A DNA stretch of 64,000 nt from Flavobacterium panacis (GCF_024649945.1 NZ_JANKMS010000006.1:307704-371703); one strand, 5' to 3'; shown: positions 1 to 8,800, counted from the stretch's first letter. The notes: generated from the letters alone by a model not told the origin. Numbers and translations are program-made.

Positions 1-2
1 TC

Positions 3-1301
3 CATTATTTTGAGCTGGTGGAGAAAGCGGAAAAGAACAGCGCCATAACCGCCAAGATCATGGGCAAGGCATGGGGCGAGGGAGCAGTGAACCTTTCGGA
101 TTTTGAAAAGAAGACCGGACAGCGCTTCACCAACAATCTGCATGTGCTGGTAAAGGTGAGCGTAGACTATCATCTGCTCTACGGGCTGTCGGTAAACGTG
201 CTGGATATCGATGTGAATTTTACCCTCGGCGTACTGGAGCAGCAGCGCAATGCCACCCTTGCAAGGCTTGTAGAGGAAAATGATTTCATCATCAAAACAG
301 CGGAAGGCTATTCCACCCTCAACAGCCGTCTGCAGCTGCCCATTGCCATACAGAGGGTTGCCGTGATATCGGCAAGCAACTCTGCAGGGAATGAGGATTT
401 CCGCCATACTCTGCAGCACAATGATTTCGGATACGCTTTCCAGATTGACGATTACAACACTGTTGTGCAGGGAGACAATAACGCCAAACTGTTCCTAAAC
501 AAGCTTATAGAGGTCTACAACACCAAGATACCCTATGATGCCATCGTCATTACAAGGGGAGGCGGGTCGCAGTCGGATTTCCTGATTTTTGACAACTACC
601 AGATCGGACGCGCAGTGGCCAAGTTTCCCATTCCGATCCTAACGGGGATCGGGCACCAGAAGAATGTCAGCATCACCGATCTGATGGCCCATACCCATAC
701 CAAAACCCCGACTAAGGCGGCAGAGTTCATTATTGCGCATAACCGCAGTTTTGAAACGAGGCTGTTATCCCTGCAGCAGCATATCGTGATCAGATCCCAG
801 CAACTTCTGCTGCGCCATTCGAAAGCGCTCGAAGAGCAGAAGCGGCATATTTCAAGAAAAACCAGGGAGCTTCTCTCCCAGCACAGGCAGCAGCTGGCCT
901 CTGCCAATCAGAGCATCGCAGCGGACGCTAAAGACATACTGCACGAGCATCAGAAAAAGCTTTCGCTGAAAGCCCATCTGGCACTGCAGTTTTCACAGAA
1001 GCTGCTGCGACGCAAGAAAAGCGATGTGGATTTTCTGGCGGAAAACCTCAAGCGCTTTGCGTCTGGATATCTGCGAGGCAGGAGACTTCATCTGGATCAT
1101 CTGGATAAAAGCATAAAACTGATGTCCCCGCAGAATATCCTAAAGAAGGGATATGCGATCGTAAAAGCAAATGGAAAGATTGCAGGGACAGGTGAAAATA
1201 TAAAAATAGGAGAGGATATAGAAGTGATCCTCCACGATACCGTGATTAAAAGCACCGTTAAAGAAAAAATACAATATGATGGAAGAGAAACTGACTTATG
1301 A
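3..1301 (+). CDS. xseA: Exodeoxyribonuclease VII large subunit, 5' end outside window
   Basis: Large subunit of exonuclease VII, which degrades single-stranded DNA in both directions as a complex with many XseB copies. The reading frame is open to the window edge and begins mid-motif (HYFELVEK), as in the N-terminal OB-fold of the family, so the GTG at 18 is internal and the true start lies upstream. The catalytic core is seen in the TRGGGSQSDF and GIGHQKNVSITD segments, followed by a long helical region rich in Gln, Arg and Lys (about 240-350) and the C-terminal GYAIVKANGK segment. The last 26 bases overlap xseB, implying translational coupling. G+C is higher than in the later AT-rich blocks, so whether this is the housekeeping copy or part of an accessory block cannot be told from the window. 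Confidence 0.95.
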   Translation, partial: HYFELVEKAEKNSAITAKIMGKAWGEGAVNLSDFEKKTGQRFTNNLHVLVKVSVDYHLLYGLSVNVLDIDVNFTLGVLEQQRNATLARLVEENDFIIKTAEGYSTLNSRLQLPIAIQRVAVISASNSAGNEDFRHTLQHNDFGYAFQIDDYNTVVQGDNNAKLFLNKLIEVYNTKIPYDAIVITRGGGSQSDFLIFDNYQIGRAVAKFPIPILTGIGHQKNVSITDLMAHTHTKTPTKAAEFIIAHNRSFETRLLSLQQHIVIRSQQLLLRHSKALEEQKRHISRKTRELLSQHRQQLASANQSIAADAKDILHEHQKKLSLKAHLALQFSQKLLRRKKSDVDFLAENLKRFASGYLRGRRLHLDHLDKSIKLMSPQNILKKGYAIVKANGKIAGTGENIKIGEDIEVILHDTVIKSTVKEKIQYDGRETDL

Positions 1302-1488
1302 ATCGGCATGGAATGAGCTTTCGGCCATTTCAAAGGAAATAGAGAACGAGACCATTTCGGTGGACGAGCTTGCCGCGAAAGTGAAAAGGGCATCGGAGCT
1401 TATTGCCTTCTGCCAAGGGAGGCTTAAAGCCACCGAAACGGAAGTGGGGAAGATTATCGACGCAATGGAAAATCAGAAAGAAGCCTAA
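1276..1488 (+). CDS. xseB: Exodeoxyribonuclease VII small subunit
   Basis: 70-residue small subunit of exonuclease VII. It has the family pattern of two helices: LTYESAWNELSAISKEIENE, then a segment containing SVDELAAKVKRASELI and CQGRLKATE. The length is normal for XseB. The start ATG lies inside the 3' end of xseA (26-base overlap), the usual coupled arrangement. A second ATG three bases later would shorten the protein by one residue. A hairpin with an A/T-rich flank follows the stop. Confidence 0.93.
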   Translation: MMEEKLTYESAWNELSAISKEIENETISVDELAAKVKRASELIAFCQGRLKATETEVGKIIDAMENQKEA

Positions 1489-1530
1489 AAAAAAACAGGC
1501 TGAGGCGTAAAACAGACTATGCGTCTCAGC
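1487..1530 (-). terminator. Intrinsic terminator of the helicase gene
   Basis: A 9-bp stem with one mismatch (1499-1507 pairing with 1522-1530) is followed on the minus strand by an uninterrupted T run (A run at 1487-1495 on the plus strand). The stem includes the TGA stop of the helicase. It sits between convergent xseB and the helicase and could slow transcription from both sides. Confidence 0.7.
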
Positions 1531-3847
1531 TTTCCGGCCATCTTTTAGCTTCTTCATCCAGACCGTTTTGAAAAATATCAGAGTCCTGCTGAAAAAGATC
1601 CTTTGGAGATTCAGTTTCAGCAAATGGATCGGGGGCCGTTTTCAAGTCCTCGTGCAGGCTTAAAAGATCGGCAGGTGAGTCAGGATCCTCTTTTTCATCT
1701 GGTGCAGGTTCTAGAAAGCGGAAAGCAAAATCAATCGGCTTTTCCTTGTCCATTTCATAAAAGTATACGATGTACTGGTTTTTCTCCCTGTCCACTGTCT
1801 GGACCTTTCCTTTGTTCCATACGGGATGCATCACCAGATCCCCTTCTTTGAAAGCGGTGTCTTCAGCTCTTGCCGAAGATGCTGACGTGGCCTGCGAAGC
1901 CTGGATTATTTCGGGTGAGAGCTTTCCTTTGCGCACATAAAATTCCTCCTTGATCTCAAAGAGGAACCTTGACGGGTATTTGTTCAGTCCGGTGGTGAAG
2001 TTGAAGCCTTCAGAGTCGGTCATGTAGAACCTTTTCTCGGCGCGCGTCACAGCGACATACATCAGCCTTCTCTCCTCCTCTATGGCGCGCTTTCTCCTTT
2101 CCTTTATCGATAGTGCGCTTGGCAGCACCCCTTCGGTGAAACCGCACAGGAACACATACGGAAACTCGAGGCCTTTGGAGATGTGGATGGTCATAAGGCG
2201 CACCTTGTCCTGGTTTTCGGCGTCTTTGTCCATATCAGTGTAAAGCGCTATTTCCTGAAGATATTCCACTATATCCACCGGTCCGTTGTTTTCCTTTTCC
2301 AAAAGCATCATCGAGCTGACAAGCTCCTTGATGTTCTCGAGCCTGTCCTCATCGCCGTCCTTGCGGTAGAGTTCCGAGAGCCCGCTTTTATCGAGTATGA
2401 TCTTCACCAGGTCCGAGATCGAATTGCTTTGGGCATCTATTTTCAGATCTGCGACCAGAGCCAGAAAATCAAAAGCCCCTTTTTTATTGAGTTCCTTGTC
2501 CTCTATATTGTTCTGCAAAGCCTCAAGCAGCGAAAGGTTCTGTTCGTTTGCCAGCAGGCTCAGCCTTTCAAGGAACTTCTTTCCGAGTCCCCTTGTCGGG
2601 TGGTTGAACATGCGCAGGAACGAGAAGTTGTCCCCCTGTAGGATCAGCCGGAGGAAGGAAAGGACGTCTTTGATTTCCTTTCGCTCAAAGAATCTTACAC
2701 CTCCGAAAATAGCGTAGGGAATGTTTTCCTTGATCAGCGCCTGTTCGATATTTCTTGAGAGGTGGTTGGAACGGTACAGGATGGTGATATCCGAATAGGC
2801 GGCGTTTTCCGTTTTTAGGATTTCCTTGATTTCGGAAGCCACCCAGAAGGTTTCCTCAAAATCATTCCTGCCGTGGAAGTGCACCACCTCGACGCCTTCA
2901 GGATTCTCGGTGACCATATCCTTGTCCACCCTTACGGTATTGTTTTTAATGATATGGTTGCCCACTTTAAGGATGTTGGGTGTCGAGCGGTAATTCTGGT
3001 TCATGATGATGGTCTTCGTGTCTGGGAACATCCTGTCGAATTCCACCAGATATTCGGGTTTTGCCCCGCGCCACTCGTAGATCGTCTGGTCGGGATCGCC
3101 TACCAGAAAAAGGTTCTGGTGCACACGCGAGAGCATTTCTACGAGGTGGAACTGGCTGTCGGAGCTGTCCTGCGCCTCATCCACCTGTATGTAGTGCAGC
3201 ATTTCCTGCCACTTGGCAAGCACATCGGGATTGCTGTCCAGGATAAAAGCCGTAAAATGGATCAGATCGTCAAAGTCCAGCGCATAATTGCGCTTCTGCT
3301 TGTCGAGGTATTTCTGGTATACACGGCTGGAAAGCGAGTCTTTTTCATCAGCCTCGAAACTTTTGTTCTCAATCATATAGCCCAGATAGTCCGAAGTGCT
3401 CTTCTGTTTGGAAATGAAACGCTGCACCTGTTTGAAGGTCAGGTTTTTGGAATTGATGTCGAGTTCCGTGAACACCTCCCTTAGGATGGTTTTCTGGTCT
3501 TCGGCATCCAGTATGATAAAATTCTTGGGATAGTGGATTTTATTGATCTCCTCGCGAAGGAATCGCACGCAGAAGCCGTGATAGGTGGTGATGAAGCTCA
3601 CATCGTACAGATCCCCGATCAGCGCCTTGACACGTTTTTTCATTTCCTGCGCCGCCTTGTTGGTGAAGGTCACACAGAGGATATTGGAGGAGTTGATGCC
3701 CAGCCTGTCCACAATGTAGGCAAAGCGGGAGGTAAGCGCCTTGGTTTTTCCCGACCCGGCGCCGGCAATGACACGCACGTAGCCTTCCGTGGTTTTTACG
3801 GCCTGAAGCTGGCTCGGATTAAGTTTTTCTAGAATCGGATCGTTCAT
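1526..3847 (-). CDS. UvrD/PcrA/Rep-type ATP-dependent DNA helicase (SF1A)
   Basis: 3'-5' DNA helicase acting in repair or replication restart. With the start at 3847 the protein is 773 residues and begins MNDPILEKLNPSQLQAV, the usual Q-motif start of UvrD-like helicases. The frame stays open 56 codons further upstream, but that extension looks like untranslated DNA. Motifs visible: Walker A AGAGSGKT (residues 28-35), motif II VDEAQDSS, GDPDQTIYEWRGA, NYRSTPNIL, the TIHISKGLEFPYVF motif and VAVTRAEKR. A C-terminal Tudor-like segment (FKEGDLVMHPVWNKGKV) is typical of UvrD/PcrA, with an acidic tail after it. It is convergent with xseAB. Gene symbol withheld because UvrD, PcrA and Rep paralogues cannot be separated here. 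Confidence 0.92.
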   Translation of the reverse strand: MNDPILEKLNPSQLQAVKTTEGYVRVIAGAGSGKTKALTSRFAYIVDRLGINSSNILCVTFTNKAAQEMKKRVKALIGDLYDVSFITTYHGFCVRFLREEINKIHYPKNFIILDAEDQKTILREVFTELDINSKNLTFKQVQRFISKQKSTSDYLGYMIENKSFEADEKDSLSSRVYQKYLDKQKRNYALDFDDLIHFTAFILDSNPDVLAKWQEMLHYIQVDEAQDSSDSQFHLVEMLSRVHQNLFLVGDPDQTIYEWRGAKPEYLVEFDRMFPDTKTIIMNQNYRSTPNILKVGNHIIKNNTVRVDKDMVTENPEGVEVVHFHGRNDFEETFWVASEIKEILKTENAAYSDITILYRSNHLSRNIEQALIKENIPYAIFGGVRFFERKEIKDVLSFLRLILQGDNFSFLRMFNHPTRGLGKKFLERLSLLANEQNLSLLEALQNNIEDKELNKKGAFDFLALVADLKIDAQSNSISDLVKIILDKSGLSELYRKDGDEDRLENIKELVSSMMLLEKENNGPVDIVEYLQEIALYTDMDKDAENQDKVRLMTIHISKGLEFPYVFLCGFTEGVLPSALSIKERRKRAIEEERRLMYVAVTRAEKRFYMTDSEGFNFTTGLNKYPSRFLFEIKEEFYVRKGKLSPEIIQASQATSASSARAEDTAFKEGDLVMHPVWNKGKVQTVDREKNQYIVYFYEMDKEKPIDFAFRFLEPAPDEKEDPDSPADLLSLHEDLKTAPDPFAETESPKDLFQQDSDIFQNGLDEEAKRWPES

Positions 3848-4196
3848 TTTCAAGAAGGATATTTTTTGATCTCTATTTTGGTTTGTGCGGGCAGACAGAT
3901 CAAATGGCCTGCGCCGCAAATTTAGGCAATTTATTGAAAAGCGCGGCAGGATGAGGTCCGATTTGGTTTTGGGGATCGTTGCAATGAATGCCATAAAAGA
4001 CAGTCCGCTGTCCAAAATAAAAAATCCTGAAGCGAATCGGATAATTGTCTAATTATAAAATTCCCTTCAGGATTCGGTGCGGATTCGCCTTTCTCTTGGC
4101 ATAATTTTGATTTTGTATAATTTGTAGATTACAATTGCTTCAAAATTTTAATTCCTGCCATGGTTCTAAATATGACGGCCATAAAAGACAATGTTT

Positions 4197-4466
4197 TCAG
4201 TCTGTCCTGTAATCTTCTAAAGGCTCTGTTCCCTCATGCCATGGGCCGTCTTTAAGACGCACCGTTTCCGAGGCACTTTCCCTCGAAGGTGCATTCTCAT
4301 TAAGGTGTTCCACCACTTCCTCCACCGTTGTGCCGGCAGCCCTTACGGCATCTTTCAAAATCTCTTCAGGGACATTAAGCTTTTCCGCCCACTGCTGGAT
4401 TTCTGCCTGCTGCGAGATATCGATATGCATATCATCCGTATGTCCTGTGCTGTTATTACTTTCCAT
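4197..4466 (-). CDS. DUF3606 small protein
   Basis: 89-residue protein. Its centre (HIDISQQAEIQQWAEKLNV, then PEEILKDAVRAAGTTVEEVVEHL) matches what I recall of the DUF3606 family, where a short acidic helix pair is common in Bacteroidetes and Proteobacteria. No biochemical role is established. It is acidic, soluble, with no signal peptide and no transmembrane segment. It stands alone between the helicase promoter region and the fasciclin gene. The start at 4466 is the only ATG giving the full family domain. Confidence 0.75.
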   Translation of the reverse strand: MESNNSTGHTDDMHIDISQQAEIQQWAEKLNVPEEILKDAVRAAGTTVEEVVEHLNENAPSRESASETVRLKDGPWHEGTEPLEDYRTD

Positions 4467-4623
4467 GATTTTTAAATTTTAGGATTTATCCAAAGTTACC
4501 ATCATGGAACAGAATGCTGTTATATTATAAAACGTGACTATTACAGGATTGCTATGATTATCAGTGTTTTGAAAATTTCTTCTTGTAGCAGCAGATGCAT
4601 ATTTTTTTGCTTTAACGGTATTG

Positions 4624-5121
4624 ATGAAATTTCAGAATAAAAAAAGGGTTGGAGGAGCGGCTATGTGTACAAGTAAAAACATCATTGAAAATGCGGTAAA
4701 CTCAAAATACGACACCACACTTGTTGCGGCAGTGAAAGCGGCAGGGTTGGTTGAAACGCTTCAGGGTAAAGGCCCTTTTACCGTTTTTGCTCCGACAAAT
4801 GAAGCATTTGCCAAACTGCCTGCAGGCACAATTGATAATTTACTGAAACCTGAAAATATTAAAACTTTACAGATAATCTTGACTTATCATGTGGTGGCAG
4901 GCAAGATGAATGCTTCTGATATTGCCAAAACGATAAAGGCAGGCAAGGGAAAAGCATCTTTAAAAACTGTCAGCGGAGGAACGCTCACTGCTTGGATGGA
5001 AGGCAAAGACCTTTATATTACGGATGAAAACGGCAACAAGTCAAAAGTTACCATTTCTGACGTGAACCTGTCAAATGGAGTTATACACGTAGTGGATGCG
5101 GTGCTGCTTCCAAAAATGTAG
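4624..5121 (+). CDS. Fasciclin (FAS1) domain protein
   Basis: One FAS1 domain: NIIENAVNSKYDTTLVAAVK and GPFTVFAPTNEAFAKLP are the H1-type boxes, and NGVIHVVDAVLLP is the C-terminal H2 box. FAS1 proteins usually act outside the cytoplasm in adhesion. Flavobacterial homologues that I recall carry a signal peptide before a VGGAAM-type segment. Here VGGAAM is preceded by only about ten charged residues, so no export signal is visible. The start could be ATG 4624 (used here), TTG 4621, or ATG 4663, which has a GGAGGAG seven bases upstream. The frame is open further upstream to a stop at 4570 without an ATG, which could mean the secretion signal has been lost. A terminator hairpin follows. Confidence 0.88.
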   Translation: MKFQNKKRVGGAAMCTSKNIIENAVNSKYDTTLVAAVKAAGLVETLQGKGPFTVFAPTNEAFAKLPAGTIDNLLKPENIKTLQIILTYHVVAGKMNASDIAKTIKAGKGKASLKTVSGGTLTAWMEGKDLYITDENGNKSKVTISDVNLSNGVIHVVDAVLLPKM

Positions 5122-5139
5122 TGCTGGATTTATATGGAC

Positions 5140-5174
5140 AAAAAAGCCTGAGAAGTTATTTCACAGGCTTTTTT
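5140..5174 (+). terminator. Intrinsic terminator after fasciclin gene
   Basis: The stem AAGCCTG/CAGGCTT is flanked by an A run (5140-5145) and a T run (about 5169-5174), 19 bases after the fasciclin stop. It is symmetrical enough to work on both strands. Confidence 0.75.
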
Positions 5175-5508
5175 GCTTTTATCTCTATATTGATCTCTAT
5201 AATCTTAATTGATTGCCGTAATTACAGCTCAATTATAGTCTAATTTTATATTTTAAAACCTAGTAAAACTCAAAAATGGAAATTGTATTGATAATTCTTG
5301 TAATTTTTCTTTTATTCCATCTTCCCAAATATTTTAGGAAAGGCAGGTAGATAGGTATGCAGTCCGTATTGGCTTTAATCTATTTTTTCTGCACGGGCAA
5401 AGCAGGAGCGGTAATGGTGATAGGCAGGCAGTTTCTAATCTTTGAATCTGCAGTTTTGTCTGGGTTTGCTTTGTGGCTTGTACAGGACAAATTAATTATG
5501 GATTTTGC
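5175..5508. other. Gap without a gene
   Basis: AT-rich DNA between the fasciclin terminator and the promoter of the PKD lipoprotein. The lipoprotein frame is open back to 5357, but a protein starting there would bury the obvious lipoprotein signal, so I read it as untranslated. No RNA gene or repeat seen. Confidence 0.5.
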
Positions 5509-5538
5509 TTGTCAGTTTATTTGTAAGAATTATATTTA
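5509..5538 (+). promoter_or_regulatory. Candidate Bacteroidetes promoter for PKD lipoprotein
   Basis: TTG at 5509-5511, 19 bases, then TATATTTA at 5531-5538. This fits the flavobacterial TTG-N19..21-TAnnTTTG pattern with one mismatch. It lies 26 bases before the chosen ATG. Confidence 0.45.
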
Positions 5539-5563
5539 CATAGCAAATTTAAAAAATTCTGAA

Positions 5564-5923
5564 ATGAAAAAAATTGGACAGATTTTGATAGTAATGACAG
5601 CTATTTTTGTTACATCATGCGGTAAGGACATTGAAGAATCAATTGTGGATTGCCTGGGCGAATCTGCATTTGTAACTTTAAAACATGCAGCAGATGCAGC
5701 GGACGCAAAGAAAATAAATTATACAATAGAATACAGCGGATCGGGAACTCTGAAATCTGTTAAATGGACATTCGGTGACGGAAAGACCGAAACGGTCAAT
5801 GGACCGACGGTTTCCCATACTTATGCTTCGGCAGGTGCTTACAATGTTCAGGCAGATGCGACAGTTGCAATCAATAAATCAAATTGCACTTCAACCCATA
5901 AAAAAGGAGTTACTGTAGATTAA
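5564..5923 (+). CDS. PKD-domain lipoprotein
   Basis: 119-residue predicted lipoprotein. The start at 5564 gives a classical signal, MKKIGQILIVMTAIFVTSCG, with the lipobox cysteine at residue 19. The mature part is a single PKD-like immunoglobulin fold of about 80 residues, containing WTFGDGKTETV and VSHTYASAGAYNVQ, the diagnostic PKD signature. PKD domains serve as protein- or sugar-binding spacers on cell-surface proteins. Here the domain stands alone without a catalytic partner. Neighbours give no functional hint. Confidence 0.82.
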   Translation: MKKIGQILIVMTAIFVTSCGKDIEESIVDCLGESAFVTLKHAADAADAKKINYTIEYSGSGTLKSVKWTFGDGKTETVNGPTVSHTYASAGAYNVQADATVAINKSNCTSTHKKGVTVD

Positions 5924-6181
5924 ACTGCAATATTATATTTAAGCCTGGCCTGGAATTAACTTCCTCAGGCGAATAGCAGATAATAATCGCATACTGAGCC
6001 AATTTGCACTTAATATTATTTTGAAAGCTCTCCACGGTGTGCCTTCCGCTCGGGAGCCATCGAATTGGCGGAGCATTCGGGGCTGGAAAGCTAATTGGGC
6101 AATTGATGATTTTAGAGAGGATCTGTAAGAAATTAATATGTAAATATCTTGATAAGCAGAAATTATAAGATATTACCTGTA

Positions 6182-6445
6182 TCAGCCCGCCAATATCTTT
6201 GCCGGAGCAGGCAGTCCCAGTTCTTTGGCAGCAGAGCGGATATCCCTGAAAAAGCCGATGCCTTCAGAACTTTTGGTGTAGCAGATAATGTCAAATTCAT
6301 TTTTTGCAATCTCTTCTATACTTACAGCTGCAATTGAAGGTGATTTCAATTTGAATCTGTAAATGGGTTTCCCCATTATTCTGCTATTGTAATAACGGCA
6401 GAGCTGTTGTGCCTGTTTTTGAGTGTACATATATTTTGATTTCAT
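6182..6445 (-). CDS. Hypothetical small protein
   Basis: 87 residues, not recognised. The N-terminus (YTQKQAQQLCRYYNSRIMGK) looks helical and basic. The centre has alternating hydrophobics (AAVSIEEIAKNEFDIICYT) and the C-terminus is a short helix ending LGLPAPAKILAG. No signal peptide or membrane segment. Coding is supported only by length, start context and lack of a better frame. It lies upstream of, and on the same strand as, nothing obviously related; the next gene on this strand is the receiver-like protein. Confidence 0.55.
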   Translation of the reverse strand: MKSKYMYTQKQAQQLCRYYNSRIMGKPIYRFKLKSPSIAAVSIEEIAKNEFDIICYTKSSEGIGFFRDIRSAAKELGLPAPAKILAG

Positions 6446-6560
6446 GTTATTTGCTTCAAGATAAAAAAACTCTTATTTTAAAGATTCTTTATGGTACATT
6501 TCCTTCATGCTTTGGCTTAGCTAAAGGCCTTAAGGCCCGGTATGCAGCAAGAGGATGCTA

Positions 6561-6941
6561 TTAGCAGCTGATAATTTCTTTCACGGATTTTGTAATGCTC
6601 TTTAAATTATTCTGTTTTTCTATATACCACACTGCTTTGTGTTTTTCTGCGGCATTTTTAACAGCTTCAGAAGAATGGCTGCAATAAAGAACAATTGGAA
6701 CTTTCCTGAGTCCTTTAATGCTTCGCAGCAGTTCAACAAATTCTCCTTCCTGTATATGAGGCATATGGTAGTGCAGAAAAATCAAATCAGGAAAGGCATT
6801 TGTTTCACTGGGTTTTTTAAGCGCCTGCAGGGCATTGTCTTCAACGGTGCTTTTAATTCTGTCGTCTACAGCATTTATAGCGGCCATAACCCCCTGCGCC
6901 CCATTTGTATAATCAATCAGTAGAATGTTTTTATATCCCAT
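6561..6941 (-). CDS. Stand-alone degenerate response-regulator receiver protein
   Basis: 126 residues forming a single CheY-like receiver fold and nothing else. Strand 1 KNILLID, strand 3 FPDLIFLHYHMP, strand 4 VPIVLYCS and strand 5 VWYIEK are all recognisable. The phosphoacceptor aspartate before the conserved Met-Pro is replaced by His57 (LHYHMP instead of LDxxMP), and the acidic pair after strand 1 is reduced to Asp10 followed by Tyr. Lys in strand 5 is kept. The protein therefore looks unable to accept phosphate in the standard way and may act as a pseudo-receiver that binds a partner. No kinase gene is adjacent. Related single-domain receivers are common in Flavobacteria. Confidence 0.82.
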   Translation of the reverse strand: MGYKNILLIDYTNGAQGVMAAINAVDDRIKSTVEDNALQALKKPSETNAFPDLIFLHYHMPHIQEGEFVELLRSIKGLRKVPIVLYCSHSSEAVKNAAEKHKAVWYIEKQNNLKSITKSVKEIISC

Positions 6942-7420
6942 AAAAGAAAAGCTAATTTAAAAGGCTGGCGGCAGGCTTCTTTTATTTAATTTTAGCAATA
7001 GATTATAGAATTCCCATTTTTATTGTGCAGGCCTAAGTCAGCAAGCCCGGCATATTTGAAATATTGATTCTCCTATCTGCGGGCCTGTCCATAAACATAA
7101 TCTTCATTTTATACTTATCTGTATGGGGAGTATCCGGCATTATGTGCCGATCACTGTAAAGATATAACGCAGATCTGCCTTTTTACTGCATGATTTATCT
7201 CAAAGATTATATTCTGTAGAGCAGATTTTTTGTCTTTTACGCGATAGGCTTCCTTAGGGAGCAGGAATCCTGAGCAGGCAGTTTTTAGACAGCCTTGTGC
7301 ACAGCGCCCTTAATTCTCAAAGGCCGGGATAATGTCAAAACAGTCTTTGATGCAGACAGCCCTGCAGATGAAAAGCAGGGCTGTTTTTTATAATAAAGCA
7401 GTTGAATTTTCGGGTCTTTT
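6942..7420. other. Gap without a protein gene; contains an orphan terminator
   Basis: Between the receiver gene and the DUF6965-like gene. No convincing open frame on either strand. A strong plus-strand terminator at 7356-7389 has no plus-strand protein gene before it, so a short untranslated transcript is possible. Confidence 0.5.
7356..7389 (+). terminator. Orphan intrinsic terminator
   Basis: Perfect 10-bp stem (7356-7365 with 7375-7384), 9-base loop, then a T run ending at 7389. On the minus strand no T run follows the hairpin, so it is oriented for plus-strand transcription although no plus-strand gene precedes it. Confidence 0.7.
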
Positions 7421-7768
7421 TTAGACGGCTGTTTCAGCTTCCGCTTGGGAAATTTCCTCTGTGGAGGCACCGTCCGTTTCGGTCTGCGGCGGGTGCTGTT
7501 CTGCAGCAACTTCTCCTGCTGGATTTTCTTCCAATTGATTTCCTTCTGCTGCGGCATTCTGCTGGGAAGTTTTCTTCATCAGGATATAAAAATCCCTCAA
7601 ATGCCACCATGCCGGGCAGCGGTCCAAAGGGCCGTTGAAGTTTCTGATTCCGATATAGCAGCTCTTTAAAAACTGCTGCGTATCGGAGATATATGCCCAC
7701 TGGGTCCATTTCACTTCTTTGGGCGGGGGGCTGCTTTCAAAATGGCGTTTGATGTCTTCGTAATTCAT
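7421..7768 (-). CDS. DUF6965-like protein with acidic tail
   Basis: 115 residues. The first 65 (YEDIKRHFESSPPPKEVKW, then TQWAYISDTQQFLKSCYIGI and NGPLDRCPAWWHLRDFY) resemble the small DUF6965 family of Bacteroidetes, recalled from pattern only. The rest is a low-complexity tail rich in Ala, Glu, Thr and Gln (GEVAAEQHPPQTETDG and similar), probably disordered. No signal or membrane segment. Function unknown. Proteins of this type are often met near conjugative or mobilizable elements in Flavobacteria, which fits the mobilization module that follows. Confidence 0.6.
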   Translation of the reverse strand: MNYEDIKRHFESSPPPKEVKWTQWAYISDTQQFLKSCYIGIRNFNGPLDRCPAWWHLRDFYILMKKTSQQNAAAEGNQLEENPAGEVAAEQHPPQTETDGASTEEISQAEAETAV

Positions 7769-8154
7769 ACTGCAAAATTAGGCAAAAAGGTACCAAAAGG
7801 CAAGGCAGAATGGGATGTTTGGATCTAGACAAGATTGGATCTCAGCCTTCTTTTTCCTTACTGTTTTGAAGGCCAGCGTGTTGTCCTTCGATGTTTTTTT
7901 TAGTCTTGCTTTTTATGCGTTCCATTGGTTCAATTCCTTCTGTTTGCAGTTAGGATTCTTTAAAGCAAGCCGCTTTGGGTGAAGAAGCCTATTTAGTTTA
8001 ATCTCATCACAAAGTTCGGGCACAGGAGGACGGTTCGCTGCAAAAAATTCCCCCATAAATACAGGACATCCGTCCTGCTTTATTGCGTTGCTTTCTGCGC
8101 TCGCTTTCCTATGCCCGGTGCAGGTGCTGTTATTAATCTTAAATAGTAAAAGCC
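7769..8154. other. Gap before the mobilization module
   Basis: No convincing gene. An 83-codon open frame on the minus strand (7913-8164) shows no recognisable motif. A perfect small palindrome (CAGGAC-ATCC-GTCCTG, about 8062-8077) lies about 80 bases upstream of the RadC-like gene. Confidence 0.4.
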
Positions 8155-8622
8155 ATGAAAGCACAACAAGACAGCAGCTGGAAAACCGTATCGGAAATAG
8201 ACCTGATCTATAAAACCAGAATGAAGAGCTCCGACAGGCCGAAGATCACTTCCTCCAAATCCGCCTATGCAATCTTGATGGAATGCTGGGATTCCGACAA
8301 GATCGAATTCATCGAGCAGTTCAAGGTCCTGCTGCTCAACCAGGCCAACAAGGTGCTTGGCGTCTACCAGGCATCCTCGGGAGGCATAGCAGGCACCGTT
8401 GTGGATATCAGATTGCTGTTCGCTTCTGCTCTGAAAGCGAATGCAGTGGGGATCATCATCTCCCACAATCATCCCTCGGGAAAGACCAATCCTTCGGAGG
8501 CGGACAAAGCCATCACCAGAAAGATCAAGTCGGCAGGGGAGCTGCTGGACATCAAGCTGCTGGACCATCTGATCGTGACCGATGATACCTACTATTCCTT
8601 TGTGGATGAAGGCGCCTTGTAG
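8155..8622 (+). CDS. RadC-like JAB/JAMM domain protein
   Basis: 155 residues: only the MPN/JAMM domain of RadC proteins, without the N-terminal helix-hairpin-helix part of chromosomal RadC (about 220-230 residues). The metal-binding motif is complete: H104-x-H106 in SHNHPSG and D117 in PSEAD, with the family's following segment LLDIKLLDHLIVTDD. Short RadC-like proteins of this type are frequent cargo of Bacteroidetes conjugative and mobilizable elements; their role there is unproven, and true RadC is no longer regarded as an established repair enzyme. It is the first gene of the mobilization block. The stop codon lies in the loop of a terminator hairpin. Confidence 0.9.
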   Translation: MKAQQDSSWKTVSEIDLIYKTRMKSSDRPKITSSKSAYAILMECWDSDKIEFIEQFKVLLLNQANKVLGVYQASSGGIAGTVVDIRLLFASALKANAVGIIISHNHPSGKTNPSEADKAITRKIKSAGELLDIKLLDHLIVTDDTYYSFVDEGAL

Positions 8623-8634
8623 GCGCCTTTTTCT
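8609..8634 (+). terminator. Intrinsic terminator of the RadC-like gene
   Basis: Perfect 9-bp stem (8609-8617 with 8621-8629) and a three-base loop, followed by a T run. The TAG stop (8620-8622) overlaps loop and stem. Confidence 0.85.
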
Positions 8635-8800
8635 GTTCCTGTAGTTTTAGATTGAATACTGATGCAGTGCCGGAAGTCTGTCATGACAAACTTATAATCC
8701 TGTAAAGGCAGGGGAAGATTCTGTAAGCCTTAAACTGATTTACTGCAGTAAATTTGTCTCTACACGGTAATGATGCTTTTTATAATCGTTCAGAAAAATA

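Noticed and set aside
2873..3484. Plus-strand open frame (203 codons) inside the helicase gene
   Set aside because: Antisense to helicase motifs; it exists because of the G+C-rich codon pattern.
8080..8568. Minus-strand open frame over the RadC-like gene
   Set aside because: Antisense to the JAMM motif; no start context or family features.
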